From Yponomeuta sedellus (Eukaryota; Arthropoda; Insecta; Lepidoptera; Yponomeutidae): a stretch of 64,000 nucleotides of DNA. A model generated the notes under the pieces. It did no database searches. It was not told the origin of the DNA and was given only the letters and a program-made list of their open reading frames with translations. The stretch is from the NCBI GenBank assembly GCA_934045075.1, contig OW203732.1, positions 5,559,501 to 5,623,500 of the forward strand, read 5' to 3'. Within the stretch, counting starts at the first letter, position 1. Every line of letters begins with the position of its first letter. Positions 1 through 11,040 of this stretch are shown here, piece after piece. Position numbers and translations under genes: made by a program.

Positions 1-74
1 TCATCCTCCATCCATCATTAATCGACAATCCTAAAGATGTCTGGAAGAGATATTCGATCGGTTTTATGTTACTA

Positions 75-240
75 CATACATACATTTGTAACCTCACGCC
101 TGTATCCCAGAGGGGTAATCAGAGACCAGGGTCTGCTTGCCATTCTGGCAGATCACCTTCGCTTCATCAACGTTCATAAGTCGTTGCATGCACGCACGCC
201 GGTTACGGGTACGTTTTTCTTATACATACCCTATACCACG
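75..240 (-). mobile_element. LINE 3'-end fragment (TATG-tailed family)
   Basis: On the minus strand this encodes the last part of a reverse-transcriptase ORF (GIQA-type C-terminus preceded by a [16 protein letters not shown] stretch), followed by a short TATG tail that reads TACA on the plus strand. At least eight other stretches of the window carry the same sequence. The copy is 5'-truncated and mutated, so it is a fossil. Confidence 0.75.
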
Positions 241-520
241 TTACTATTACGGGTCTATCAACCTATGCATATAAATTGTTTTTAATTGTTATGTGTCTTG
301 ACCTTCTTTCTTGTTTATCTTCCTCCTTGATTTTGATCCGACGTTGGTGAGAATTAAAGGAGTTACTAACACTGTTCATTGACATTTAAGAAACAGAATG
401 TTTACGCTGAATTTATTTTTCTGATTTATCACCTGCACCTCAACTACAATACAGCCCCGGCCAGACATCAGCCACCGTGAACCAGATGAGTGAATTTATC
501 AAAGATATTGGGTATTGCGT

Positions 521-895
521 ATTTAGCGCTCGTGGTTTAGCCGAACTGAGTGATTGGAATCAATCGCTTGAGTCAAGCAACAACAGGCGCGGTCAGGTGA
601 AGTATGGGTGACCGTCCCATGACTACCGCTAGTGGCATTTTTTCCGAGCGCTTCCGTGCTTCACAAGGCACGTTAAGCCGTTAGTGCCGGCTGTTATGAA
701 ATGGCAGGCGTTAAGCGATGTCAGTGGCCTTATGGGCGATTTGATAACTTCTGACAGTAAGGACCGCCACTGTCTTACAATACTCCGCCAACCCGGACTT
801 GGCCCCCGTGGTGGAGTAGGGCCTAACCTTCCTGCGATGCAGGAAGATACCCGTGGCCCAGCAGTGGGGACATACAAGGGTTCACATCGATATCA
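521..895 (+). mobile_element. 5S rRNA-headed SINE, near full length
   Basis: The first about 100 bases resemble the internal promoter half of 5S rRNA: a degenerate TTAAGCAAC (here GTCAAGCAAC), then GCGGTCAGGTG and ATGGGTGACCGTCCC in the 5S order (box A, intermediate element, box C). A body of about 270 bases shared with the other copies follows. The 3' end, CCCAGCAGTGGGGACATACA plus a TTGATATCA-like tail, resembles LINE tails. It carries no ORF of its own; small ORFs across it are accidental. The 5S relationship comes from eye alignment to the general insect 5S pattern. Confidence 0.65.
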
Positions 896-1020
896 ATATT
901 TCATACAGCCAGCGCGGCCTATTTGTCTTTAAAATTCTTCACATATAGTGTGTTACTACCACACACTTAACTGTGAAGGGAAACATCGACCAACCAAAAC
1001 TTAGTTTGGTTGGCTACGCA

Positions 1021-1115
1021 CGTATTGACTTATCATTCCTGTGGGCTAGGCCGACTGAGTTTTCAGGACTGAATAGGTGCTGGGCAAGCCTGCTCCATCC
1101 GTAACAACGGGTGTT
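1021..1115 (+). repeat. Fragment of a lepidopteran SINE body
   Basis: CCTGTGGGCTAGGCCGACTG and GGTGCTGGGCAAGCC match, in reverse complement, the stretches near 34996-35050 and 50830-50885. This is the internal part of the SINE family better preserved at 34860-35150. Confidence 0.5.
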
Positions 1116-1417
1116 TCCCGTTGGTACGATCGGTCGACCTTGTCAGTCGATCCAGCGGTACTTTTTTCCCGTTCGCCATACTGATGGAAATCGTGTTCCC
1201 ATTCGATCGATTCTAATTAAAAAGTGTACTGTAATGTGCAAATAGTTTTATTGCAACCTATCTAGTGACAAGTATCAATAAGAATATATAGGAGGTCGTA
1301 ATCTCAGAAACAGTTCTAAACATAACTGTACAAAAATATTCGCATTGGGCCGATTGATCGGTTTACCGATCAGATGAAAGGGACACACCCGAAACCACGA
1401 GTGTGTTGAATTTGTGT

Positions 1418-1578
1418 TAACATACATACATAACCTTACGCCTGTATCCCAGAGGGGTAGGCAGAGACCAGGGACTGCCACTTGCCACGATCCTGACAGA
1501 TCACCTTCGCTTCATCAACGTTCATAAGTCGTTGCATGTACGCACGCCGCGCCGGTTTCGGGTACTTTTTATCTTTCC
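1418..1578 (-). mobile_element. LINE 3'-end fragment (TATG-tailed family)
   Basis: Same 3' end as at 75-240, with a short TACA tail on its left edge. It contains the reverse-complemented ORF end and is truncated at about 1578. It is non-functional. Confidence 0.75.
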
Positions 1579-1619
1579 TTTGTGTTAACAAATGTTGCAT
1601 TATACCTTATATTGCTCTT

Positions 1620-2500
1620 GTAAGATAATTTCAAGTTATCAATGAACGTGCTGATAACCCAACGTCATCGTCGCCCTATCAGACTTAGGTACAATAAATC
1701 AAAGCTAACGATTGTCTACAATCTGTTTATGCAAAAGTAATTGCAGTTCTAGATAGGCGAAGTAGGTTGCTGTGAATGGATTCCTTAGTTCTCAATGGAG
1801 CCGGATCGTGGGCTATATCAGTCCAGACTAGCAAACGGACATTTCAATAAATACTAGTATAGATAAAGTGGTTGTACAATAGGGAGCCTATTCTCGCCCA
1901 TGCGAATTGAAAGAGTAGACGCAACATATTTGAAGGATTAGACATTTGTCGCATACAAATCAGTTTCATCTATTCTCGCAGTCATATGTGCAAAGCTACT
2001 AAATTTCGCTTGCCTATGAGGTGTCATAGGTGCGGTTCAGTAGAGTGTCGGGGTTCGCAACAATCGCAAAAGTCCGGCGACGTAACGACGGATGGTCACA
2101 GACCCTTATGGTGGCAAATTCAAATGCGGCTGATGGTACAGACACCGCTGCTACGCAACGTACCGCAAATTGACATAAGATACTACGAATTGTAGTTTTT
2201 TACTACTGTTTGATATAAGCTAGAGTTGCAGTGCATCACTTTGAAAATTTTTCGCTTGCAGGTTCTTACAAGCTTATCTGTGGGTTAATCGACTTTGCAA
2301 TGCACAAAGAGTTGGCATAGTAAACCTTGAATTGTAGAACAACAATCACAATATATATGTTCATATATAATTGACAACATTTAAATTTTTCAGCATACGT
2401 ATTTTACTGTCTTAAAAGAAACTAGATACGAAATAAAACTATCCATTTTTTTTTTCGGAACTCCGATGATTTTCATTCATATTATACAGTCTATTACAAT
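1620..2500. other. Non-coding stretch with one repeat fragment
   Basis: No gene seen. Bases 1880-1985 (CCCATGCGAATTGAAAG... GGATTAGACATTTGTCGCA) match 31785-31850, which is inside a TIR element. The remainder is AT-rich and unrecognised; the 69-codon frame at 1986-2195 shows no family signature. Confidence 0.4.
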
Positions 2501-2530
2501 CTTATTCTAAAAGGACGTAACCGCCAAATT

Positions 2531-2690
2531 ACGTCACACATACGGCTTATTAATACTAACACCATTGGAAATAAGGAAAGAAAAAGTAATTTCTCCGACA
2601 TGACATTTGAATGAAATTGAAAATTACATCTGTCATATCATTTTTAATATTAGGCAACGGTACCTCCTCATTCCACCGTATGTGTGACGT
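2531..2690. mobile_element. Small MITE-like element with 15-bp TIRs
   Basis: ACGTCACACATACGG at 2531-2545 is exactly inverted at 2676-2690. The 130-bp interior is AT-rich and non-coding. The length and terminal inverted repeats suggest a non-autonomous DNA transposon; target duplications are not clear. Confidence 0.5.
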
Positions 2691-3029
2691 CATCAAACAG
2701 TTTTTGGCTTTTATTTATTTACTCTAAAATTAAGAAATAATAAAAATTCTAAATATTTTTTTCGTAATCAAGATAGCAAAATTAAGAAACGGTATTTTTA
2801 GTTTTGCGCGTTGTAAAATATGAAATGTCGTCAATTCTGCTGTCTGCATGTCAATGAATTCCTCCCAAACGTCCGGACAGACTTGAATGATTTTTTTGGA
2901 TGCGTTTGGGTGGCGCCCTAGATACTTTAGATTGACAAATCAGCACGGCAGATGGTAACGTCTGTTGAGTCCGCTAGTATATCAAGACCTTTGCAAAGCA
3001 TACACACATTATACCGTTGTTACATGCAC

Positions 3030-3160
3030 TTTTTATAACAAAGACACACACACACATACTTATGCATATAAACACGCAAACACCTTTACACACCCTTTGC
3101 TCAGTGGCTGAAACCCGAACCCAAGACCTAGGTCGTAGGGCTGGGTAGAGGTCACAGGTT
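3030..3160 (-). repeat. CA-rich repeat with CTCAGTGGCTGAAACCCGAA motif
   Basis: A run of CA dinucleotides followed by a conserved block shared, inverted, with 11705-11830 and 14219-14344. Probably the end of a retroelement; family unknown to me. Confidence 0.45.
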
Positions 3161-3431
3161 TTTGGGTATCTATTACTTATAAACTTTATAAAGAGTAGGC
3201 AAGTTAATGTAATTTAAGAAACTTATATTGATTTTGGTTATAATATTCTTGTACTTAAACTTGAGTTAATGTTATCCATTGCACACAACTGTATACATAA
3301 GAAATAGTTTCCTCGGTTTTGGAGAAGTGGAAGCCAGGAGATCCATAGCACGGCGTAAACCTATTTTGGACTCCTGTCTCCTACTACATAATGTAACATT
3401 GTAATAATAATGAGTTACTAATTTTAAGTGC

Positions 3432-3735
3432 ATTGTGTAGGTACTGGAGAAAATAAGAATGGAGAGGATGAAGGAAGAAAGATTGACGAAACAAATATAT
3501 TGCGAATGTGAGTGGAAGGGCTGGTAAGGGACGTCCCAGACGGACTTACATCGACCAAATAGGGGATGTATTAGCAAAGGGAAAGAGAAAAAGTACCCGG
3601 AACCGGCGTGCGTGCTTGCAACGACTTATGAACGTTGATGAAGCGAAGGTGATCTGTCAGGATCGTGGCAAGTGGCAGTCCCTGGTCTCTGCCTACCCCT
3701 CTGGGATACAGGCGTGAGGTTATGTATGTATGTAT
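3432..3735 (+). pseudogene. LINE reverse-transcriptase C-terminal remnant with TATG tail
   Basis: The frame at 3508-3717 encodes a basic stretch ([20 protein letters not shown], then KRKSTRNRRACLQRLMNVDE and a SGIQA end) typical of the extreme C-terminus of lepidopteran non-LTR endonuclease/reverse transcriptases. The upstream frame (3432-3507, GGAGAGGATGAAGGAAGAAA) is interrupted. The stop codon falls within the GTGAGGTTATG that starts the TATG repeat tail. All polymerase and endonuclease domains are missing, so the copy is dead. Confidence 0.8.
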
Positions 3736-3739
3736 GCAT

Positions 3740-4550
3740 GGAGAAAATAATATATTTGTATAGGTATATTTTTTATTACCACGTATAAAATGTAGTCGGC
3801 CACGTCTGCCCCGTCTGTGCTATACTACCTACTAACGTGACCTACGAATTGTGGTTTTGTGAAACTTCAGCCCACTTCAGTTTCGCAGTCACATCTCCAA
3901 CATCAGCGATTTTCTGTGTCTCTCAAATAAATAAACATCAGCGAATATATTTAGTTGCATCGCTCTCACTAACGGTTACTAAATTAATAAATTCACTAAA
4001 ACTTATTAACTTAAACTGTCTCGTTCTTTTTTGAGATATCCGAAGACGGACATACTGATAGTTAGTGAAAATCTCAATTCAGAAGCCGGTGGTTAGAAAC
4101 CTAACGCCAAATAACAAACTAGTGTTAGTGTTATAACAATTGCAACGAGTAATTATTATTGCGCTCAACTAACCTACATATTGGGGGTTATCGTGGGCAT
4201 GTTATCTGCTACCAAAGGGTTCATTTGGAACGCCGATACATCCGCTCCAATTGATACAATATTGCTTAGGCAGTAGGGACGAATATATATACTGTTCCAA
4301 ATATACTTCCCTGGGTGTAAAGAAATAAAAAAAAAAAATACGGTCAAAATAAATAAATTGTGTAATGTCATCAGGATACATTAACGGATACGTGTACAAG
4401 TACTGCTTTTATGTCAGCTTTGCTATACCTATGTAAAAAAACTGTTTATATAAATTGTTATAAAACGTTAGTTAGACTTAAGACATATTTTTACACCCTG
4501 TAAAAACATGTTAATCGGACTAATTTCATCAACCATTTTTTTTTCCTGTA
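3740..4550. other. No gene recognised
   Basis: AT-rich, single-copy within this window. Short frames at 3837-4034 and 4174-4399 have no recognisable domain and overlap each other. Confidence 0.4.
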
Positions 4551-4632
4551 AGCGGTGGGCCTGCGTGGTAAATATGACCTTATACTTTCTCTCTCTGAGA
4601 GATGGCATGTGCTTGCAGCGTATAGATTATAT

Positions 4633-4705
4633 CTTCTTCTTCTTCAGGCTATATTATGTAGTCCACTGCTGGACGTAGCCCTCCCCTAATGAGCGATAGA
4701 TTAAT
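4633..4705 (-). mobile_element. LINE/SINE tail with GTCCAGCAGTGGAC motif and GAA repeats
   Basis: Minus strand reads CTCATTAGGGGAGGGCTACG, the GTCCAGCAGTGGAC-type motif, TATAGCCTGAAGAAGAAGAA. Fuller copies are at 50305-50553 and 34470-34675. This is the 3' end of a retroelement with a trinucleotide tail. Confidence 0.7.
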
Positions 4706-5051
4706 TAAAAAAAAATATTTAAAAAAATACAATTTGTTTATCTATAGGAAAATTGTATTGGAATGGAGTATACACTCGTTGGCACAAATAAAGTCTTTAC
4801 GAGCCCTTTGAGAATGCCGCACGGGACAATGAGAAATAAGATAAGACTTCATTGTGATTTATGAATGAAAGTTATCGATTTTGCATTCAACGTAAACACG
4901 CAAGCACTATAAAATTAAGCAGATACAATCAATAACAACTAAAAATGAAGTAACTACATTCTTAATTCTTCTCTTCTCTTCAGCCCGTCATTAAGGCAGT
5001 CATTTCTTATTTTTCAGTCAGTTTTTTATTATTTTATCTTCCCTAAGGAAG

Positions 5052-5268
5052 GTAGAGTCCACCATGGGGGCCAAATCCGTGTTGGTGGAGGCTTGCGAGA
5101 CTAGTGGCTGGTCTTTCTATCAGAAGTTTTCAAGCCTAAGGCCTCAGACTTGGCTTAACGACTGCTATCTATCGACGGCAGCCGGCACCAACGGCAGTTA
5201 ATTTCCGTGCTTCGTGCCTTACGAAGCACGGAACCGCTCGGAGAAATGCCACTAGACTTAGTCATACT
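5052..5268 (-). mobile_element. 5S-headed SINE, diverged body fragment
   Basis: Contains GGCTTAACGACTGCTATC, GCCGGCACCAACGGC, GAAGCACGGAACCGCTCGG and ATGCCACTAG in the family order. It lacks both the 5S-like head and the 3' tail. More diverged than the copy at 53753. Confidence 0.65.
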
Positions 5269-5504
5269 ATTAAACATACTTCGTAAGGCCACAAAATCTC
5301 AGGTTTTTACCATGGCAATGCAATAAATATGATAGTTTGGTTTCAAAAGAGCTTAGAGTAACAGTAAAATAATACCCCACGGTAACGCGGTACTGGGATA
5401 TCAAATATCATTTGTCCCAATTCCGATCTTTGTCTATATGTATGCTAAGTTTCATGTAACTCCGTTCATCCGTTATTGTGTGATTGAGTAACACACATTC
5501 AATC

Positions 5505-5650
5505 ATTTTTCCGAGCGCTTCTGTGCTTCGCAAGGCACGTTAAGCTGTTGGTGTCGGCTGTCATGTATTGGCAGTCGTTAAGCCAAGTTAGAGGCCTTAT
5601 GGGCGGCTTGATAACTTCTGACAGTAAGGCCCGCCACTGTCTTACAATCC
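5505..5650 (+). mobile_element. 5S-headed SINE, left part, split by an insertion
   Basis: Starts in the body (TTTTCCGAGCGCTTCTGTGC) and runs to CACTGTCTTACAATCC, where a poly(T)-led insertion interrupts it. The SINE resumes at 6070 with the duplicated bases and continues to about 6105. Confidence 0.75.
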
Positions 5651-6069
5651 TTTTTTTTTTGTTACCCAGGAGAAACCCCAATTACGGGTACCACCGGATC
5701 GGGGAGCTCGCCTCCCCGACCCTCGCGACCACTGCCGTCGTGATGGAGGCAGAGGGTCCCCCGACCCTCCACCCACGGCCACTCTGGTCCGACTGGTACG
5801 AGGCGCGCGCGCTTTCGCGCAGCGGCGCCCCCCCCAGTCGGTCCTTCAATCCGTTGGTCGCCTGGGTCCCGCTCCACAAAGTGAAGCAGGGCCCACGCGA
5901 CCCCTCGCCAGATTTTTCGCCACTGGCCAGCAAGATCCCATAAAGAGAAGTTACTGACCAGCGCCCAGGGTGCACCGGCCCTTGCCACTTACCCTTCCCA
6001 CTGGTTCAAGATGAATCAGTAGGAACGGAAGCGGAAGGGCACACGGGAAGGTAATCTGGCATCGCACCC
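5651..6069 (-). mobile_element. Poly(A) retroelement copy with 17-bp target duplication
   Basis: A GC-rich block of about 419 bp starts with a T run on the plus strand, which is a poly(A) tail on the minus strand. CACTGTCTTACAATCCT occurs at 5635-5651 and again at 6070-6086, the signature of target-primed reverse transcription. Two long overlapping minus-strand frames lie inside, but I recognise no domain. It is either a strongly 5'-truncated LINE or a SINE. Confidence 0.8.
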
Positions 6070-6329
6070 CACTGTCTTACAATCCTCAACCAACCCGACT
6101 GCCAACTCCAACACAACTTCCCCCGTGAAACATATTCACAACCTTTCACATATATTATATCTGTAAGATTCCGTTTGGACCCCTTAGACCGACAAAAAGA
6201 CAAAAAACCTTGAAAAAAAACAAGATTGGAAAAACACTAGTAGTTATTAGCCTAAATATATATAGTGAGTTGGGGTCAACACGTTCTCTGCAATTTCAAT
6301 TTCATTTTTAATTTTTTAAGCACCATTCC

Positions 6330-6415
6330 GATCCAGGTCATATTCGTCCACTGTTGGACATAGGCCTGCCATAAGGCACGGTGGCTCATTCCTGTCCTCC
6401 TCGCCTAGCCGCTCC
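6330..6415 (-). mobile_element. LINE 3'-end fragment (GTCCAACAGTGGAC type)
   Basis: Minus strand carries GGCCTATGTCCAACAGTGGA preceded by a GC-rich block. This is a generic insect non-LTR 3' end; only the tail remains. Confidence 0.55.
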
Positions 6416-6867
6416 AGCCAAATTATAAACCACAATGCAATGGTAATATAGAACATTAACACAGGATTAGACGCCCCTTTAGCGTATTATACTAATAATA
6501 AGGAGATTAGTGTTAATATGAATGGATTTGATAGAGACATTTCGGTTATAAAGCGTTAGATCCATTGTTGATCCATTGCTATTGTGATACATATGGCAAA
6601 TCAAAACCGCTTACTATGATAAACGCGTAATTTTGAAATAAATAGAATTCTTATCCCAATTACACAGGTATACGTCTAAAATTCGAGGATTACCAATTCT
6701 AGAAACGGCAAACATTAACTTGGTTAACTAAAAAAAATCATGAATGGACTGTGTACATTATAGTACATTATTTGTACCTTCCAGTAGGCATGCAACCTCT
6801 TTGTTAGTTTAACCTTTTTCTTTTTCCGTATTAATGTAGGTAATTCGTCTTTTGTTTTATCTTGTAA

Positions 6868-7022
6868 AAAATTTAAAAACCTATTTAGAGGCTAAAAATT
6901 CCACCTATGCCGGGATTCGAACCCGCGACCTCTGGCTATCCGTGCCAGTATCCGTGGCATGGGTGGAATTTTTAGCCTCTAAATAGGTTTTTTAAATTTT
7001 CCTTAGCACAGGTTAGTGCATT
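6868..7022. repeat. S1 tRNA-like repeat, palindromic pair
   Basis: The S1 3' half (AAACCTATTTAGAGGC, TTCCACCTATGCCGG, GATTCGAACCCGCGACCTCT) is followed after a few bases by the same half in opposite orientation, ending TTAGTGCATT. See the complete S1 unit at 10739-11040. Confidence 0.75.
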
Positions 7023-7049
7023 AAAAATTAAAATAGTATATTCTTCTAA

Positions 7050-7255
7050 AAATGTTAGCGCGTGCACGTGTAGGACCCCTTCTGACCCATCGTACCACCG
7101 CTCATACTCCCAGTGGTACGGAGGACGCCTTCCGACCAGGTGAGATGACGATCTGCGAAAATCTGTCGGCAGATGCTGGATGCGGCAAGCTGAAGACAGG
7201 GCGGAGGGCTATGTCCAACAGTGGACTAATATAGCCAAAAGAAGAAGAAGAAATA
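7050..7255 (+). mobile_element. LINE 3' end with GAA tail
   Basis: The 60-codon frame at 7052-7234 ends in GRRAMSNSGLI. Its last codons are the GGGCTATGTCCAACAGTGGA tail motif, followed by TATAGCC and GAAGAAGAAGAA. This looks like a retroelement 3' end; the short frame alone is not evidence for a gene. Confidence 0.6.
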
Positions 7256-9925
7256 ACAGAATAAATAAAATCGTCTTCACATCTAAATCTCTTCTTGTAT
7301 AACTGAGCCTAATCAGAAAATAATTTAGTTTCCTAATGAAAAAGGATGAAGAAATCTACAGGAATGCTTGTAATGTTGTTATCAGCTACATAACGCCTCA
7401 ATTCGATACGCGAGGAATCAATTCGAGGTATTCCTACAAATTAAAGGATGACACCTATTTCGTAATCGAGTGTAGGGTGACCATCAGTGATGTAACGAAA
7501 CATTTCGGGGTTTCTAACCTTGGTGTCCATAAAACATCATAGATAACTTTGTTGATTCACACCCAATGAACTTTTAGTGGGAGATTTTACTCTTCTAGGT
7601 CCATTATTTATTTTATAACTGTAGATTTTGAAAAAAACTAGAGTTGTTTTAGAAGATTCGGAGTAATTTTTACCTTCAGGGGTTAAGAGGAACGTATTAT
7701 TATTATTTCAATCATTGTATTTTATATTTATTTCGGGCAACTAAAATATAATTTTAAAACTCCTAGTCCTAGTCAAATGATTTTTAGTTTAAATGTGACA
7801 AGTCAGTTTAAAGTGGACGTTACAATGATGGCAACGTATTTGATTTGGCATTGCATGAACTCACCTTTCACAAAGGCTCTGTCCAACACTAATCCCACAA
7901 ACCTTACCTAGCTTCTAACTTTCCAAATCTATGGCCACCCCACTCTCAGGACGAGCTGCGTCGAGACCGCTCGCTGTGTGCAGGATCAGCTCCGCAGGGC
8001 GCATGCGCGGGCGCAGCATTACTAATAATTAATAGTCGTTCCGCGCAACACCTCAACCACGACCACGAAGGGCTCGGGGTCCAGCCGCTAACAACAGTTG
8101 AGTATTTGTAATTGAGGGCAGAAGCTCCTCAGTTTGTATTTTTATTTGTATAATTTCGTAAGATTCTGTTTTTTTTCTATATTTTGTTATTCCCGATTTA
8201 ACTCCGATCCAGGTTCTGGAAGTTAAAATTTATAACGGTTGATGATTACTTTACAAAATTTATAAAACTCACATTTTGCGCGAAGAAATAAATTCCCTTC
8301 ACGCCTGAATCTCAACAAGAGAGTCCAAATTTTTGAAAAAAAGGTCTACGCACTTAATGTCATCTTGGTGCTATGCTCTGGTCTGCCTGCACAATACCAA
8401 AATTTGGTAATAAGTCTGCTTAAGAAAAACTTACGTCAGAAAGTGCATTAAATTTGTTTAGAGCAATCCTTGTTATTCTGTACTTCGGGAACGCTCGATC
8501 ATTTTTACCCGACTGAGGTAGTGAATGTGTAATGTTTTTTCTAAGGTACATTGTCTTTGCTATCATAGGTTGATGACAGTGAGCGACTTAAGAAGATATT
8601 TTTTAGTTCTAGTAGACACAAACTAGACTCGAACACAAATCCGGATTTGATCATGCTTTGCAAGTTACTTTGCAGGTGAAAATCTTGATTTGTGTCGTCT
8701 TAACGTATTGGTAAAATTTCATTGTTATTCAGCGTCGTTTGTAAATAAAACTAAACTATATCGATATAAAAAAAATTAGGTTCGCCTCGTGACGTGCCGA
8801 GTGTAATGTGAGGTTCGGGACAAAATATTTTGTCGAAAATGGGCGCGCCCTGACAAGGTTCAGGGATGACGCGGTGCTAAATACGTTAGAATTGATATAC
8901 CCCTCGGGGTGCCAGTTAGCCGAGTGAAATTGTGCCCGATAATGATAGTTTTTAATAAATCCACGCGCTTTTTGCCGCAAAGCGTCCAAAAGGTGTTGTT
9001 AGTTAAATAGGGTGATTGATTGACTTGAATTGAAAAAGTGTTTTTGGGGTAAAATATTGTAAAGTTGGTACCTTTTAATTAATTAATAAAGCTTCACCAA
9101 TTTACACACTGACCAAATATGAACTTAAGAATAAAATATCAAAATGGTTACAGAAACTTGATTACAGCTGCACTGAAAATTTATTGTCCACAATTATAAA
9201 ATATATCTTTTAATTTCATTTAAATTTAATTTAATTTAATAACTTAAATTTCATTTCAATTTAATAACTTAAATTTCATTCAAATTTTAATTATGCATGT
9301 GAGTTTATTGATTTTGCTTGATTCTGTCCTTTCCGCTGTTACGTATCTGTTAAAATATGTTTTTTATTCATACCAGTAGGAGAACCAACGATCCCTAAGA
9401 CACAGGTTTCTACCTAGTTTAGGGGTCAGAAGTTCGAATTTTACAATGACACTGTGTACGAACAACCTTTGTATTTAGCTTAAGATCAAAAAATTGTAGA
9501 CTGTACAAATAAAATATTTTATTATTATTATTATTTTATTATTGCCTTTCAGGTTTCGAGCGAAGAGGCCAAATAACTGTTCAAACTTTTTGGCGTGATT
9601 GTTCGGAAGTGTCATTATGGATTTTTCCCAATTTTTTAGAGGTGGTTAACCAATACAATACGATGTTTGACAGCTAGTGATCGTGTATAAGGAAGAGCTA
9701 ATGATCGTGATGTTCCAATTTAAAGAGGAATTTCTCGCCAGGCAGAACGTATGCCTGGGGACGACCGCGGCCGGTCCGGCAGTTGTTCGTCAGACGTTAT
9801 ATTTATGGTATGTCATGTGAAACTCTGCTTGCGCGATGCAGGAATTTTGGAGTTTATAGTGCGCGCGCAGAATTGACACGGGCTCGCCACACTCGCGCCA
9901 CGCCATGCGCTTCTAACTAGTAGAA
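7256..9925. other. Mostly single-copy non-coding stretch
   Basis: No convincing gene. 7930-8100, 8800-8990 and 9740-9905 are GC-richer and not repeated in the window, so they are candidate regulatory sequence. 9195-9300 is a short imperfect tandem repeat built on TAACTTAAATTTCATT. Confidence 0.4.
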
Positions 9926-9929
9926 TCTT

Positions 9930-10052
9930 TTTCATCTTCAGGCTATATTAGTCCACTTCTGGACATAGCCCTCCCCTAATGAGCGCCATAGGGCAAGGTT
10001 GTGCCATTATTGGGGGGTAATGCCCATAATCCCCCCACGCTGGGCATGCGGG
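9930..10052 (-). mobile_element. GAA-tailed LINE/SINE 3' end
   Basis: Minus strand matches the element at 50305-50553: GCATGCCCAGCGTGGGG, GGCATTAC, GGGGAGGGCTATGTCCAG, TATAGCCTGAAGATG. A 5'-truncated copy. Confidence 0.7.
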
Positions 10053-10094
10053 GTACTACTAGAACTAGTAGAATACATTTACTTTATTGCATTT

Positions 10095-10395
10095 ACTTTT
10101 TTTAAAACCTATTTAGAGGCTAAAAATTCCACCCATGCCGGGATTCGAACCCGCAACCTCTGGCTATCCGTGCCAGCGCTCTACCAATTGAGCCAATGGG
10201 CGACTCACGGCATCAGTGAAATTTCGAACCTCTTTACACTATTCTCTGTATTACGTACAGGCAGCGACATCTGACTTAAGCAAATTGCATTACTTACAGC
10301 CCCGACTACCTACTTTGCAGTTAGGTTTAACATCATGGCATGGGTGGAATTTTTAGCCTCTAAATAGGTTTTTAAATTTGTTCCTTAGCACGGGT
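10095..10395 (-). repeat. S1 tRNA-like repeat, inverted copy
   Basis: On the minus strand it reads the 5' arm, the tRNA-like core and the CCTCTAAATAGG part. A second, opposite S1 3' end follows directly (10335-10395), so this locus is a palindrome-like head-on pair next to the tandem units. Confidence 0.75.
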
Positions 10396-10419
10396 TAGTG
10401 CATTAAAATAAAAATAGTT

Positions 10420-10738
10420 TTATCATGTGGGTACAGTGATATCGTTCCGATGTTAAACCTAACTACAAAGTAGGTAGGTAGTCGGGGCTGTAAGTATTGC
10501 AATTTGCTTAAGTCAGATGTCGCTGCCTGTACGTAATACAGAGAATAGTGTAAAGAGGTTCGAAATTTCACTGATGCCGTGAGTCGCCCATTGGCTCAAT
10601 TGGTAGAGCGCTGGCACGGATAGCCAGAGGTTACGGGTTCGAATCCCGGCATGGGTGGAATTTTTAGCCTCTAAATAGGTTTTTAAATTTGTTCCTTAGC
10701 ACGGGTTAGTGCATTAAAATAAAAATAGTTTAATCATG
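10420..10738 (+). repeat. S1 tRNA-like repeat, tandem unit 1
   Basis: Runs from TCATGTGGGTACAGTGATAT through the tRNA-like core to TTAGTGCATT and an A-rich end. It joins unit 2 head-to-tail. It differs from unit 2 by a few bases only (an extra GTAG repeat and one A/G change). Confidence 0.8.
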
Positions 10739-11040
10739 TGGGTACAGTGATATCGTTCCGATGTTAAACCTAACTGCAAAGTAGGTAGTCGGGGCTGTAA
10801 GTAATGCAATTTGCTTAAGTCAGATGTCGCTGCCTGTACGTAATACAGAGAATAGTGTAAAAAGGTTCGAAATTTCACTGATGCCGTGAGTCGCCCATTG
10901 GCTCAATTGGTAGAGCGCTGGCACGGATAGCCAGAGGTTGCGGGTTCGAATCCCGGCATGGGTGGAATTTTTAGCCTCTAAATAGGTTTTTAAATTTGTT
11001 CCTTAGCACGGGTTAGTGCATTAAAATAAAAATAGTTTAA
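10739..11040 (+). repeat. S1 tRNA-like repeat, tandem unit 2 (reference copy)
   Basis: The core (about 10888-10964) folds as a tRNA: acceptor GCCCATT, D arm CTCA/GAGC, a perfect 5-bp anticodon stem CTGGC/GCCAG around ACGGATA, and a T arm with TTCGAAT. C replaces the invariant U33, and one acceptor pair and one T-stem pair are broken, so this is not a working tRNA. Boxes A and B for RNA polymerase III are present. It is flanked by about 150 bases of 5' arm and a CCTCTAAATAGG 3' arm ending in AAAATAAAAATAG. I read S1 as a tRNA-derived SINE-like family. Confidence 0.7.

Noticed and set aside
521..620. A genuine 5S rRNA gene
   Set aside because: Only the internal promoter part is similar; the 5' third and 3' end do not match, helices would not close, and the body is a dispersed repeat.
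5662..5988. Minus-strand 97- and 108-codon frames as a host gene
   Set aside because: They lie inside a poly(A) insertion with target duplications and show no recognisable domain.
7052..7234. Small protein gene of 60 codons
   Set aside because: Its end is the conserved GTCCAACAGTGGAC retroelement tail and a GAA repeat follows, so it is a LINE/SINE 3' end.
10560..10600. Hammerhead ribozyme in S1 (GAAATTTCACTGATGCCGTGAG context)
   Set aside because: CTGATG is followed by C, not A, and the needed GAAA and stems are not in the right order.
10888..10964. S1 core as a functional tRNA gene (also the copies at 10115-10200, 13406-13477, 52650-52730 and 61625-61695)
   Set aside because: The cloverleaf is recognisable, but U33 is C, acceptor and T stems have mismatches, the loop would read GGA without a serine-type long arm, and the sequence is embedded in a dispersed repeat.
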